Assembly (NCBI GenBank): GCA_903926855.1
Contig: CAIYKV010000003.1
Location: 1-42,432 of the forward strand
Reading direction: 5' to 3'
DNA length: 42,432 bases
Origin: an uncultured Bacteroidota bacterium
GTDB taxonomy: Bacteria > Bacteroidota > Bacteroidia > Chitinophagales > Chitinophagaceae
Shown here piece after piece: positions 9,931-18,348 of this stretch (its first letter is position 1; every line of letters starts with the position of its first letter). The notes below the pieces were generated by a model that saw nothing but the letters and a program-made list of their open reading frames with translations, ran no database searches and had not been told where the DNA came from. Made by a program: the position numbers and the translations under genes.

Positions 9931-11193
9931 ATGACAAAATTGAATCGCCAGTCCAAATATTTTATACCTTTTATCCTTGTCACAAGTCTTTTTTTTCTTT
10001 GGGGGTTTGTACATAACCTCGACCCGATATTGATACCGCATCTCAAAAAATCCTTTAGCCTGTCAACACTGCAATCCTCACTGGTAGATTCCGCTGTATT
10101 TATTGCCTATTTTCTAATGGCACTTCCTGCAGGGTTTATCATGAAGAAATACGGGTACAAAGCAGGTATTATTACCGGGTTGATGCTTTTTGCAACAGGT
10201 TCTTTCTTGTTTATACCGGCTGCGAATACACAACAATATATTTTTTTCCTGATGGCATTGTTTATCATTGCTTGTGGACTTACCATTCTCGAAACCGCAG
10301 CAAATCCCTATGCGGCTTCTCTTGGAGATCCTGCTACGGCTACCCAGCGATTGAATTTTGCCCAATCTTTTAATGGACTGGCAGTTACTTTGGCACCGAT
10401 TATCGGGGCAAGAATTATACTTACCAAGGGGTTTTCTGATGCTGAATTAAATAAAATGACGGCTGCAGCCAAACAAATGGCACTTGCTTCTGAAGCTTCC
10501 AGTGTAAAAACCCCTTATTTTATTTTGGGAACAATTATCCTGGTAATTGCGATTTTGTTTGCGCTCATTAAATTACCTGAAATACAGGAAGAGGGAGAAA
10601 TCAGTGCAGGGAAAAATATTTTTCATGCTTTCCGGCACAGACACCTGCGTTGGGCGGTGGCTTCTCAATTCTTTTATGTTGGAGCACAGGTTTGTGTATT
10701 CAGCTTTTTTATTTTGTATGCTGTAAAAGCCGCAGGTATCGATAAAATTAAAGCAGCTGATTACCTGGGCTGGGGTTGTGGAGTAGCATTTATGATAGGC
10801 CGCTTTTTTGGCACATTCCTGATGAGATATATACAACCCAATAAATTACTTGCATTCTATTCTTTCATGAACATACTTCTTTGCGGAGTAGCTATTTTTA
10901 GTCATGGTTTAATAGCCGTATATGCCGTTATCGGTATCGCTTTTTTTATGTCCATCATGTTTCCTACTATTTTTTCCTTGGGAATAAAAGGGTTGGGCGG
11001 TGATGCAAAATTTGGCAGCAGCCTCATCATTATGGCCATCGTGGGCGGTGCAGTTTTGCCCCCTATATTAGGACAGATCAGCGATGTTACAGGCAATATA
11101 CAGAATGGATATATTGTTCCTTTATTGTGTTTTGTAGTGCCCCTGATTTTCGGGCTTAAAACACATGAAGTAGCAATGCCTTTAAAAAAATAA
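9931..11193 (+). CDS. FucP-type sugar MFS transporter
   Basis: 420-residue major facilitator with about 12 membrane segments. The opening FLWGFVHNLDPILIPHLKKSF is the hallmark of the FucP/GluP (L-fucose or glucose/galactose:H+ symporter) family. ALPAGFIMKKYGYKAG is the loop 2-3 motif, and LETAANPYAASLGDP and RLNFAQSFNG are also characteristic. Inner-membrane uptake of a monosaccharide by proton symport; the sugar cannot be read from sequence. It is followed 87 bases later by an SDR dehydrogenase gene, a frequent arrangement for oxidative sugar use. A 13-base palindrome TTAGTTAAACTAA at 9850-9862 upstream could be an operator. Confidence 0.9.
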   Translation: MTKLNRQSKYFIPFILVTSLFFLWGFVHNLDPILIPHLKKSFSLSTLQSSLVDSAVFIAYFLMALPAGFIMKKYGYKAGIITGLMLFATGSFLFIPAANTQQYIFFLMALFIIACGLTILETAANPYAASLGDPATATQRLNFAQSFNGLAVTLAPIIGARIILTKGFSDAELNKMTAAAKQMALASEASSVKTPYFILGTIILVIAILFALIKLPEIQEEGEISAGKNIFHAFRHRHLRWAVASQFFYVGAQVCVFSFFILYAVKAAGIDKIKAADYLGWGCGVAFMIGRFFGTFLMRYIQPNKLLAFYSFMNILLCGVAIFSHGLIAVYAVIGIAFFMSIMFPTIFSLGIKGLGGDAKFGSSLIIMAIVGGAVLPPILGQISDVTGNIQNGYIVPLLCFVVPLIFGLKTHEVAMPLKK

Positions 11194-11199
11194 TGCGTA

Positions 11200-11229
11200 A
11201 AATCTGTGCAAATCAGTGCTATCTGTGGC
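11200..11229. repeat. Three tandem 10-bp units between transporter and SDR genes
   Basis: AAATCTGTGC, AAATCAGTGC and TATCTGTGGC follow one another without gaps, each differing from the next by one to four bases. The text resembles dispersed intergenic repeats of the form CACAGATTTCACAGATT that I recall from Bacteroidetes genomes; that link is from memory. A single related stretch, ATCTGTGCAAACTGT, lies near 6155. Confidence 0.55.
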
Positions 11230-11280
11230 AAACAAAAAAGCTAACTTGCAATAGAATCAGTCATTTTAAAAAAGAAGGAT

Positions 11281-12045
11281 ATGTTCTCTCTTATAAATAA
11301 ACATGCAGTCATCACCGGAGCCGGAAGTGGTATTGGTAAATCCATTGCTGAAACTTTTGCCAGGCAAGGTGCTACGGTGCATATTATTGAACTGAATGAA
11401 GCAGGCGCATCAGAAACTGTAAAAGCAATTGAACAAGCAGGTCAACAGGCATTTGCTTATGGATGTGATGTCAGTAATCAGGAACAGGTAAAAAAAGTGT
11501 TCGAAAGGATCGGCACCCTGGATATATTGGTAAATAGTGCCGGAATTGCACATATTGGAAAAGCGGACACCACTTCAGTAGAAGAGTTTACCAGAATATT
11601 TGATGTAAATGTAAAAGGGACCTATAATTGTTTGCACGAAGCTATCCCTTTACTGAAACACAGGGGAGGCGGGGTGATATTAAATATTGCTTCTATTGCA
11701 GCATGGGTAGGTATCCCTGACAGGTTTGCTTATAGTATGAGTAAGGGGGCTGTGTTTGCTATGACCTTAAGTGTAGCCAAAGATTATATGCAGGATCATA
11801 TTCGATGTAATTCCATTTCTCCCGCCAGGGTACATACCCCATTTGTAGATGGGTTTATTGCTAAGAACTATCCGGGTAAAGAAGATGAAATATTCGAAAA
11901 ACTGTCCAAATCACAACCTATCGGCCGAATGGGATCTACGGAAGAAGTAGCTGCACTTGCTTTATACCTGTGCAGCGACGAAGCTTCCTTCATTACAGGA
12001 AACGATTATCCAATTGATGGCGGCTTTATCAAACTAAATAACTAA
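11281..12045 (+). CDS. SDR family NAD(P)-dependent oxidoreductase
   Basis: 254-residue classical short-chain dehydrogenase/reductase. The glycine-rich nucleotide motif GAGSGIG is at 13-19, NSAG (a variant of NNAG) at 85-88, and the catalytic residues are S138, Y151 and K155 (YSMSK). CDVSNQEQV and the C-terminal TGNDYPIDGGF are typical. A start preceded by GAAGGAT gives a fair ribosome binding site. E39 after strand beta-2 hints at NAD preference. Lying directly behind a FucP-type permease, it may oxidise the imported sugar (as L-fucose or other aldose dehydrogenases do). That substrate assignment is inference from context only. Confidence 0.88.
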   Translation: MFSLINKHAVITGAGSGIGKSIAETFARQGATVHIIELNEAGASETVKAIEQAGQQAFAYGCDVSNQEQVKKVFERIGTLDILVNSAGIAHIGKADTTSVEEFTRIFDVNVKGTYNCLHEAIPLLKHRGGGVILNIASIAAWVGIPDRFAYSMSKGAVFAMTLSVAKDYMQDHIRCNSISPARVHTPFVDGFIAKNYPGKEDEIFEKLSKSQPIGRMGSTEEVAALALYLCSDEASFITGNDYPIDGGFIKLNN

Positions 12046-12220
12046 TGCTGATATACCTGCTCATCCTTTGCATTTCTCAGTATAAGAGTTAGTGATTATG
12101 AATAGGCAGAATAGTAAGTATTTATCGGTAGAATCTAACACTCAACTCATGAGATGAACTATCGATTACTTACATTCGTTATTCCTAAACCCGTCTTCAA
12201 AAACATTACACCCGAAGTTC

Positions 12221-13099
12221 ATGTACGATATTTGTTGTGTTGGGCATATTACATTAGATAAAGTAGTTACTACGAAAGCTACTTTTCATATGCCGGGAGG
12301 AACAGCTATTTATTTTTCCAGTGCCATCCGGAATATGCCGCTGAAATATAGCCTGGTTACTTCCCTTGCTGGTAAAGAGATGGATATCGTTGCCGGTCTT
12401 CGTGAAAAAGGGATAGAGATAACCGTATTACCCAGTAACCATACTGTATATTTCGAAAATATTTACGCTGAAAACCAAGACCATCGTACGCAACGTGTAA
12501 CACAGAAAGCAGACCCTTTTCTCCAAGGTGTATGGAATGAAATGGAGGCAACAATATATCATCTGGGCCCATTACTTGCAGATGATATACCCGTATCATT
12601 GATAAAAATGCTGGCTGCTAAAGCAAGGGTATCATTGGATGTTCAGGGATATTTGCGGGAAGTACGAAATGAAAATGTATACCCGATTGACTGGGTCGAT
12701 AAGTTGGAAGCACTTCGCTATATTGATATTCTAAAAGCCAACGAGCATGAAATGGAAGTATTAACAGGCAGCAGTGATGTATATACAGCGGCAAGAATAC
12801 TCAATGAGTGGGGAGTAAAAGAAGTGGTAATTACACTGGGCAGCATGGGCTCTGTTATTTATAAAGAAGCTGTTTTTTATCATATCCCTGCCTATAAGCC
12901 TATCGCAATTGTAGACGCTACCGGTTGTGGAGATACGTATATGGCTGGCTATTTATACCAGCGGATCAACGGAGCAGATATACAGGAAGCCGGAGAATTT
13001 GCAGCTGCAATGGCTACCCTAAAAATCGAATCATCAGGCCCTTTTACGGGCAACCGGCAGGATGTGGAGGAAGTATTACGTACCCATACAGTTGGTTGA
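12221..13099 (+). CDS. PfkB/ribokinase family carbohydrate kinase
   Basis: 292 residues, ATP-dependent sugar or nucleoside kinase fold. The N-terminal strand and glycine pair are VGHITLDKVVTT and MPGGTAIYFSSA. The C-terminal signature is VDATGCGDTYMAGYLY, with catalytic base D238. The anion-hole motif is usually GAGD and here reads GCGD, a conservative change. LKANEHEMEVLTG and EVVITLGSMGSVIY are typical of the group. The substrate cannot be told from sequence. It stands 175 bases after the SDR gene and could be part of the same sugar pathway, but the gap suggests its own promoter. No clear terminator follows. Confidence 0.88.
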   Translation: MYDICCVGHITLDKVVTTKATFHMPGGTAIYFSSAIRNMPLKYSLVTSLAGKEMDIVAGLREKGIEITVLPSNHTVYFENIYAENQDHRTQRVTQKADPFLQGVWNEMEATIYHLGPLLADDIPVSLIKMLAAKARVSLDVQGYLREVRNENVYPIDWVDKLEALRYIDILKANEHEMEVLTGSSDVYTAARILNEWGVKEVVITLGSMGSVIYKEAVFYHIPAYKPIAIVDATGCGDTYMAGYLYQRINGADIQEAGEFAAAMATLKIESSGPFTGNRQDVEEVLRTHTVG

Positions 13100-13387
13100 T
13101 AGGCATCTTTTGATGTAATGGATAGTGTAAAAGTCCAAACGACCAATTACCAATATCCAATATATCATTTGCAGATAATCCTCACTTCACAACTTGGGTC
13201 AGATTTCGATATTAGGATGTGTAATCATACTGCGAGATAGGTAAAATCTGATTTTGTGGCCGGCAAAATGATAATTTTATCGATTTATTACATGGAAATT
13301 ATATATTACTAATTTGTTTATATATATTAGCTGATCAACCATTTAATACACAGTTTTCAGTGTAAATACTTTAAAAGAAATTGACGA

Positions 13388-13885
13388 ATGATAAAATGGC
13401 TGTTGGCTTTCTTTTGTTTATGTATGGTGAAATCTGGGTTTTCGCAAAACACCGCGGTTTCCTGCAATGTACAAACAACCTATACGGTTGATGGTAGATT
13501 AACAAAATTCGTTGGATCTCAAACCATAGATAGTACTAAAGATATGGTAACCTCATTGGGCGCTGAGCTTACCGGAAGCTATTATTATATAACTATTCGG
13601 GTGGTATACAAAACTGCTGTAAAAACAGTGGTAGGCGATCTGGTCATTCAATTTTCGGATAATACTTCGATGAATCTGCCCTTAACGAATTGTAATAGTA
13701 TGGGTGCGGGTATTTTTGAATCTACCACCTGTAGCTATATTGTATTGGACAAGTTTATAAGGCCATTAACTATTAAGTCAATTGATAAAATCATTTTTCG
13801 AATGATTGATAATACATTTAAAGCAATTGACCTGAAAACCAAAAGCACTCTTCTCAAAGATGCTTTAACCTGCCTCCAGCGATAA
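13388..13885 (+). CDS. Hypothetical secreted protein
   Basis: 165 residues, not recognised. The N-terminus MIKWLLAFFCLCMVKSGFSQ is a clear Sec signal peptide, probably cleaved after FSQ, so the mature protein is about 145 residues and periplasmic or surface-exposed. The mature part alternates short beta-like stretches (YYYITIRVVYKTAVKTVVGDLVIQF) and has four Cys, perhaps two disulfides. No catalytic motif is seen. It lies between a 288-base AT-rich spacer and the M28 peptidase gene on the same strand, 120 bases apart; a functional link is not evident. Confidence 0.65.
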   Translation: MIKWLLAFFCLCMVKSGFSQNTAVSCNVQTTYTVDGRLTKFVGSQTIDSTKDMVTSLGAELTGSYYYITIRVVYKTAVKTVVGDLVIQFSDNTSMNLPLTNCNSMGAGIFESTTCSYIVLDKFIRPLTIKSIDKIIFRMIDNTFKAIDLKTKSTLLKDALTCLQR

Positions 13886-14005
13886 TTAATTCCCTGGATG
13901 CAGGCGATAGTGGAAGCATGTTAGCTCTATTTCCTACTTTTCGGATAGTTAGCTTCCAGTATCATATTTATTCTTATTTTAGATTTCCTTTTACAACTAC
14001 TACTT

Positions 14006-15472
14006 ATGAAGAGAGCTATCCTTTTATCTGTTTTGTTTTGCCTGTTTATTTTTGGAAATAGTATTGCCCAGGGTAAACCTGAGTGGAATGGTATATTCAA
14101 TAATATTAACCAGGATGTACAAACCAATTCCAAAGCCTATGCAACCCTAAAAGAAGCTACTGAAACCATTGGGCATAGATTAACCGGTTCAGCGAATGGT
14201 AAAAAAGCGGAAGAATACGCTTATAACCTGTTAAAGAGTTACGGATACAAGGACCTCCATTATCAGCCATTTGAAGTAGAAAGCTGGAGCAGGGGTAAAC
14301 TATCTGTTACAGTAGGAGAGCAGGATAAATTACAACCAGTAAAAGCTGTTACCCTTGCGCATTCTCCTGTAAAAGCAGATGTAATCCTTGAATTAGTAGA
14401 TATGGGAAATGGTCTTGAAGAAGACTATCTTTCAAACCCTGGTAAAGTAACCGGTAAAATCGCCCTGGTTTACCTAGGTGTATTACCTGGTTCAAAGCCT
14501 GGCACAAAAACCTTACACAGATCTGAAAAAACAGCTATTGCTACTAAATATGGCGCAAAAGGAATTATTATTATCAACACGCCTGATGGCGGTATTTTAT
14601 TAACTGGCACAGCTTCTGTTACGGGTAAACTCATCCCTATTCCGGCTGTTTGTATTGGTAAAGAAGATGGACTTCGCCTTAGACAACAATTATCTGCCGG
14701 TAAACTATATAGTCATATTTCTATGACCAATTTTTCCGGAATGATCAAAGCCAGAAATGTAGTGGCCACTATAAAAGGTAAAAAATACCCTACCGAAAAA
14801 ATTGTGGTTGGCGGTCATCTGGATAGTTGGGATTTAGCCACCGGGGCGATTGACAATGGAATAGGCTCTTTTTCTGTATTGGATATAGCCCGCTGTTTTA
14901 AAAAGCTAAACCTGCAACCCGATCGCACGGTTGAGTTTGTTATGTTTATGGGTGAAGAAGAAGGATTATTGGGCTCTAAGGCTTATGTTGAGGAAGCTGT
15001 CAAAAATAAAAGCATTACTCAACTCCGGTATATGCTGAATTATGATATGACCAATGATCCAAAAGGATTTTCTACTACGGCCGAAGAAAGTAAAGAACTG
15101 TTTCAATACATAGGCGGCATTGCCCGCTCAATCGATTCCAGTTTTAAAAACCAGTTCCGCACCGGAGCAGGTTTGCATAGTGATCACCAGCCATTTATGT
15201 TATATGGAATTCCTACAGGCGGTGGTTCAGGTGGTGGTTTGCCAAATAATGCCGGTCCCTGTTACCATGCAGATTGTGATAAATTCAGCCTGGTTGATGA
15301 ACAGGGTATGAAAAATACGGTAAGGTTTAGTGCTATGTTATTATATGGCATTGCAGATGCCCCCGAAATCAAAGCCAAACATTTTACAGATGAAGAAACA
15401 AAGGCCTTCTTGCTAAAAAATAACCTGAAAGAACCTTTGCAGATTGCCGGAGAATGGCGCTGGAAAGAGTAA
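14006..15472 (+). CDS. Secreted M28 family metallopeptidase with probable PA-type insert (carboxypeptidase Q-like)
   Basis: 488 residues, signal peptide MKRAILLSVLFCLFIFGNSIAQ. Residues of about 120-235 look like the protease-associated insert found in this group (GKIALVYLGVLPGSKPGTK, GAKGIIIINTPDGGI, IPIPAVCIGKEDG). The zinc-dependent core follows: VVGGHLDSWDLATGAIDNG (about 269-285) supplies His and bridging Asp, FMGEEEGLLGSKAY the Glu pair, and AGLHSDHQPF a final His. The order resembles plasma glutamate carboxypeptidase/carboxypeptidase Q. It probably trims amino acids from peptides or dipeptides in the periplasm. A second M28 gene of a different subtype lies at 26.5 kb, so the cell has at least two. 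Confidence 0.88.
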   Translation: MKRAILLSVLFCLFIFGNSIAQGKPEWNGIFNNINQDVQTNSKAYATLKEATETIGHRLTGSANGKKAEEYAYNLLKSYGYKDLHYQPFEVESWSRGKLSVTVGEQDKLQPVKAVTLAHSPVKADVILELVDMGNGLEEDYLSNPGKVTGKIALVYLGVLPGSKPGTKTLHRSEKTAIATKYGAKGIIIINTPDGGILLTGTASVTGKLIPIPAVCIGKEDGLRLRQQLSAGKLYSHISMTNFSGMIKARNVVATIKGKKYPTEKIVVGGHLDSWDLATGAIDNGIGSFSVLDIARCFKKLNLQPDRTVEFVMFMGEEEGLLGSKAYVEEAVKNKSITQLRYMLNYDMTNDPKGFSTTAEESKELFQYIGGIARSIDSSFKNQFRTGAGLHSDHQPFMLYGIPTGGGSGGGLPNNAGPCYHADCDKFSLVDEQGMKNTVRFSAMLLYGIADAPEIKAKHFTDEETKAFLLKNNLKEPLQIAGEWRWKE

Positions 15473-15509
15473 GGAAATTTGATTCCAGGCTTTATCTAAT
15501 TAGGGAATA

Positions 15510-16148
15510 CTAATCATAGGTCTCAGTAATTTCGATAGCTACTAATCCATTATTATAATCTGGATAGTCTGGACAATTCTGGCACCAATTGGGTTTGATC
15601 CATTTGATAAATTCTGCATCATACAAAAGATTACCGATGGTGAAAGAAATGGTTTCGCCTATCTGGTAATCGCTTGAATAAGAAATTCTTCTTTTAATAT
15701 CTTTTGCCCCATTGGCTTTAATGATTGCGATAAATTCTTCCTGTGTATTTCCCCCTTCATTTTCCAGGATATTGGCATTATTTTCCTGGTTCGGTGTAGC
15801 CCTTCTATATCGGTAAGTGGAAGCAAGACGAATACCCAGATCCAGCCAGTTTTGAGGTAATACATGATGAGATACTGCTAAAAAACTGATTTTTACAACC
15901 GATTGATCAGGGCTGGTATACAGGTAAAACTTATCACCCGACATGCTGAAACGGGTACACCGAAAACTGGAATCAGGCATTCTTATTTTGGCTACACAGA
16001 TTCCTTTACTTTCTATCTCTGCATTTTTTGTAATTCCCATGCGGATACCCAATGGTAAAACAGCTAACTGGCTTTGTGCCAGAATAATAGTATCTGATAC
16101 AAATGTGAGTAATAGGGTACTGATAAGTATGTAGTAGATACGTTTCAT
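15510..16148 (-). CDS. Hypothetical secreted protein
   Basis: 212 residues, not recognised. The ORF track adds six residues at the front. I place the start at 16148 because AAGGAG sits six bases before that ATG, one of the few strong Shine-Dalgarno sites in the window, and MKRIYYILISTLLLTFVSDTIILAQ is then a normal signal peptide. The mature part is beta-rich with CPDYPD near the end and two nearby Cys (WCQNCPDY), which could form a disulfide or bind a metal. It converges on the M28 peptidase gene 37 bases away. No function proposed. Confidence 0.65.
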   Translation of the reverse strand: MKRIYYILISTLLLTFVSDTIILAQSQLAVLPLGIRMGITKNAEIESKGICVAKIRMPDSSFRCTRFSMSGDKFYLYTSPDQSVVKISFLAVSHHVLPQNWLDLGIRLASTYRYRRATPNQENNANILENEGGNTQEEFIAIIKANGAKDIKRRISYSSDYQIGETISFTIGNLLYDAEFIKWIKPNWCQNCPDYPDYNNGLVAIEITETYD

Positions 16149-16297
16149 GAAAATACTCCTTTCCATGCGCGGTTAAAAGGGCTATTCAGCAAAAGCATGG
16201 TCGGCTAAGCAATCGGTATCCTACAATATAATACTTATATTAATTATGTTAGCCTTTTTTGTGGTCTTTTTACTACAACTTGTGGGTTTTCAATGGG

Positions 16298-17563
16298 TTA
16301 TTTCTTCAATATTGGTCTGAGAACCTCTATTTTTCCATCAATCATATCCTTTTGCCAGCTCAATCCCAGAATAGTTGCAATCAGCGGGTATACATGCACA
16401 TTTTCAAAACTGCCAATCGACATATTGTTTTTGAAAGCTGGTCCCCAGGCATAAAAACTGGCATGCATATCTGGAATGACCGGATCAAATCCATGTTTAC
16501 CCAGAGAAGTTGAACGATTACCTAAATTAAAAACTTTCGGCAGATGGGGTACCAGCAAAATATCTCCGATCCGGTTATAATGATCATCTGAGCGACTATA
16601 ATGCCATTGCTTAGGCATATCTTCCGTAAGATACACATCAAAATCCCTGGCTTCTTTCTGTAAAGCCTGGTAGGTTGGCAAAATGTCTTTTTTGTCTTTT
16701 GCATACAGGTGCACCAGTGCATCACCTGATGGAATAATAAATTTAGCAGGGTCGATGGAGGATGGTAATTTCAAGGTATTCTTATTATCTACCACTGTCA
16801 TTCCATGGTCAGAAACAAATACAAAATTGATAGGCAGGTGTAATGAGGCTGCCATAGTATTCAATTTTCCAACTGATTCATCAACAAAATGAACAGCTGC
16901 TTCTGTTTCTTTTGAATCAGGTCCATACAAGTGTTCAGCATGATCTACTTCCGGGAAATAAAATGTAATCAGGTGGGGCCTTTTATCTTCCGGTAATAAA
17001 AGCCAGTTCTTAACGGTCTCTATGCGTGAATCGATGCCGATTTTATCATTGTAGATATAATAATAGCTGGGTCTTGTATCCTGGATATTACTTTCAGATG
17101 CTACCCAGTAAAAAGAAGCAGATAACATATGCTGTTTCTCTGCCAAAACCCATAAAGGGGTTCCCCCATACCAATAAGGATCAGCTACCTGTTTTTTATT
17201 ACCCATACTATAACTGGTATCTCTACTTTCATCAAAAAAGGAATTATCAACGAGACCATGATGGGAAGGGTATAAGCCTGTAATAATGGTATAATGATTA
17301 GGAAATGTAACTGAGGGGAAAGAGGGCTGCATATAACTCGCAGCCACCCCCTGTTTTCTTAACCTCAGTAAATTGACAGCCTGGTATTTGTCAGCCAGAT
17401 CGGCACGGAAACCATCGGCAGAAATCAAAATGATATAAGGTTTATTCGTTTGTTCCTTACTATTTACTCTTCCGGCAACAACCTGTTGTGTTGTATCCTG
17501 AGCAGAAGCCATTGAAAAAAAACAAAAAACAAATGCAATAGAGATACAATTCTTAAATACCAT
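16298..17563 (-). CDS. Secreted ENPP-like nucleotide pyrophosphatase/phosphodiesterase (alkaline phosphatase superfamily)
   Basis: The ORF track opens 72 codons earlier, inside the neighbouring PAP2 gene. The proper start is the internal ATG giving MVFKNCISIAFVFCFFSMASAQ, a signal peptide; this yields 421 residues. Metal and nucleophile motifs of the type I phosphodiesterase family are all present: ISADGFRADL (D50), PSVTFPNHYTIITGLYP (T86 nucleophile, N89), YFPEVDHAEHLYGP, FVSDHGM and KHGFDPVIPDMHASF. It probably hydrolyses phosphodiester or pyrophosphate bonds of nucleotides or lipids in the periplasm using two zinc ions. It follows the PAP2 gene by 59 bases on the same strand, so the two phosphatases may be co-transcribed. 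Confidence 0.92.
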   Translation of the reverse strand: MVFKNCISIAFVFCFFSMASAQDTTQQVVAGRVNSKEQTNKPYIILISADGFRADLADKYQAVNLLRLRKQGVAASYMQPSFPSVTFPNHYTIITGLYPSHHGLVDNSFFDESRDTSYSMGNKKQVADPYWYGGTPLWVLAEKQHMLSASFYWVASESNIQDTRPSYYYIYNDKIGIDSRIETVKNWLLLPEDKRPHLITFYFPEVDHAEHLYGPDSKETEAAVHFVDESVGKLNTMAASLHLPINFVFVSDHGMTVVDNKNTLKLPSSIDPAKFIIPSGDALVHLYAKDKKDILPTYQALQKEARDFDVYLTEDMPKQWHYSRSDDHYNRIGDILLVPHLPKVFNLGNRSTSLGKHGFDPVIPDMHASFYAWGPAFKNNMSIGSFENVHVYPLIATILGLSWQKDMIDGKIEVLRPILKK

Positions 17564-17622
17564 AAATAGATTTTGATTGAAGAGTAATAATAATACTTTT
17601 GAAATAGCTATATAAACGAATA

Positions 17623-18234
17623 TTATCTGGAAAATCTTTTTTGAATCAATAAACTTATAAAAGCCGTAACCAGCCCGGTAATAATGCCCGCACCTACATC
17701 TACGGGAAAATGTTGTGCAAGATAAATTCTTGAATAACCAACCATCGATGCATACAAAAATCCAAGTGGTATGACCCATCGATTCCTGATCAACAAACAG
17801 CCTGTTAAAAAGATACTAAAAGCCGTACCGGTATGTCCTGAGGGAAAACTATTCACTTTGTTTAATTCCACACCTCTAACGGTGTGAATCTGTTTCATAT
17901 CAATCAGTCCATACGTAGGTCTTGGCTGATCAGGAAAAATATAATTTTTAGTTACCTGGGTAATCAATGTAGAAATAACAATGGCAGCAAAAACAAGTGG
18001 CAACATTTTTTTCCGGTAGATAAATACCAGTGCCACAATTATTACCCATATGGAGCCATCACCCAGCCAGGTCCAGAAACTAAATAATGTGTCGGCAGCA
18101 TTACCAAGATCTGTATTTGATAATAGAAAAAATGCATTCTTGCCAATCATCCAGGTGCCTGCTAAAAGACAGGCAGCCGTTACTGCACTGATAAGAGAAC
18201 CAATATAAAAATTACGGTAGTTGAGTTCTGACAT
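17623..18234 (-). CDS. PAP2 family membrane phosphatase
   Basis: 203-residue integral membrane phosphatase with about five or six membrane segments. The three PAP2 motifs can be read: K…RP in TKNYIFPDQPRP (about 95-106, with two extra residues relative to the usual KX6RP), PSGHTGTAF (131-139) and YSRIYLAQHFPVDV (167-180). The His of PSGH and of motif 3 form the phosphohistidine mechanism. Members dephosphorylate undecaprenyl pyrophosphate, phosphatidic acid or related lipids; the substrate here is not known. A perfect TAGATTTG promoter box sits 26 bases before the start. The ENPP-like gene follows on the same strand. Confidence 0.9.
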   Translation of the reverse strand: MSELNYRNFYIGSLISAVTAACLLAGTWMIGKNAFFLLSNTDLGNAADTLFSFWTWLGDGSIWVIIVALVFIYRKKMLPLVFAAIVISTLITQVTKNYIFPDQPRPTYGLIDMKQIHTVRGVELNKVNSFPSGHTGTAFSIFLTGCLLIRNRWVIPLGFLYASMVGYSRIYLAQHFPVDVGAGIITGLVTAFISLLIQKRFSR

Positions 18235-18259
18235 GATAATATATGCCGAAGGTTTGTTG

Positions 18260-18267
18260 CAAATCTA
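18260..18267 (-). promoter_or_regulatory. Bacteroidetes -7 box for the PAP2 gene
   Basis: On the minus strand TAGATTTG matches the TAnnTTTG consensus exactly and predicts a start of transcription about 23 bases before the PAP2 ATG, just after the upstream hom terminator. No TTTG is found at the matching -33 distance, which lowers confidence. Confidence 0.4.
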
Positions 18268-18292
18268 CAAATTGTAAGGGTTTCCTGAGAAT

Positions 18293-18324
18293 AAAAAAGA
18301 CCCTGAAGAGAATTCAGGGTCTTT
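18293..18324 (-). terminator. Terminator of the methionine operon (after homoserine dehydrogenase)
   Basis: A perfect 12-bp stem, AAAGACCCTGAA and its complement, with a 5-base loop. On the minus strand it continues into a T run. It begins 24 bases after the homoserine dehydrogenase stop and ends the SAM-riboswitch-controlled unit. Confidence 0.92.
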
Positions 18325-18348
18325 AAAAAACAAACACAAATAAAAAAC

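Noticed and set aside
17564-17779. 72-codon N-terminal extension of the ENPP-like ORF
   Set aside because: It overlaps the PAP2 gene in another frame and would bury a normal signal peptide.
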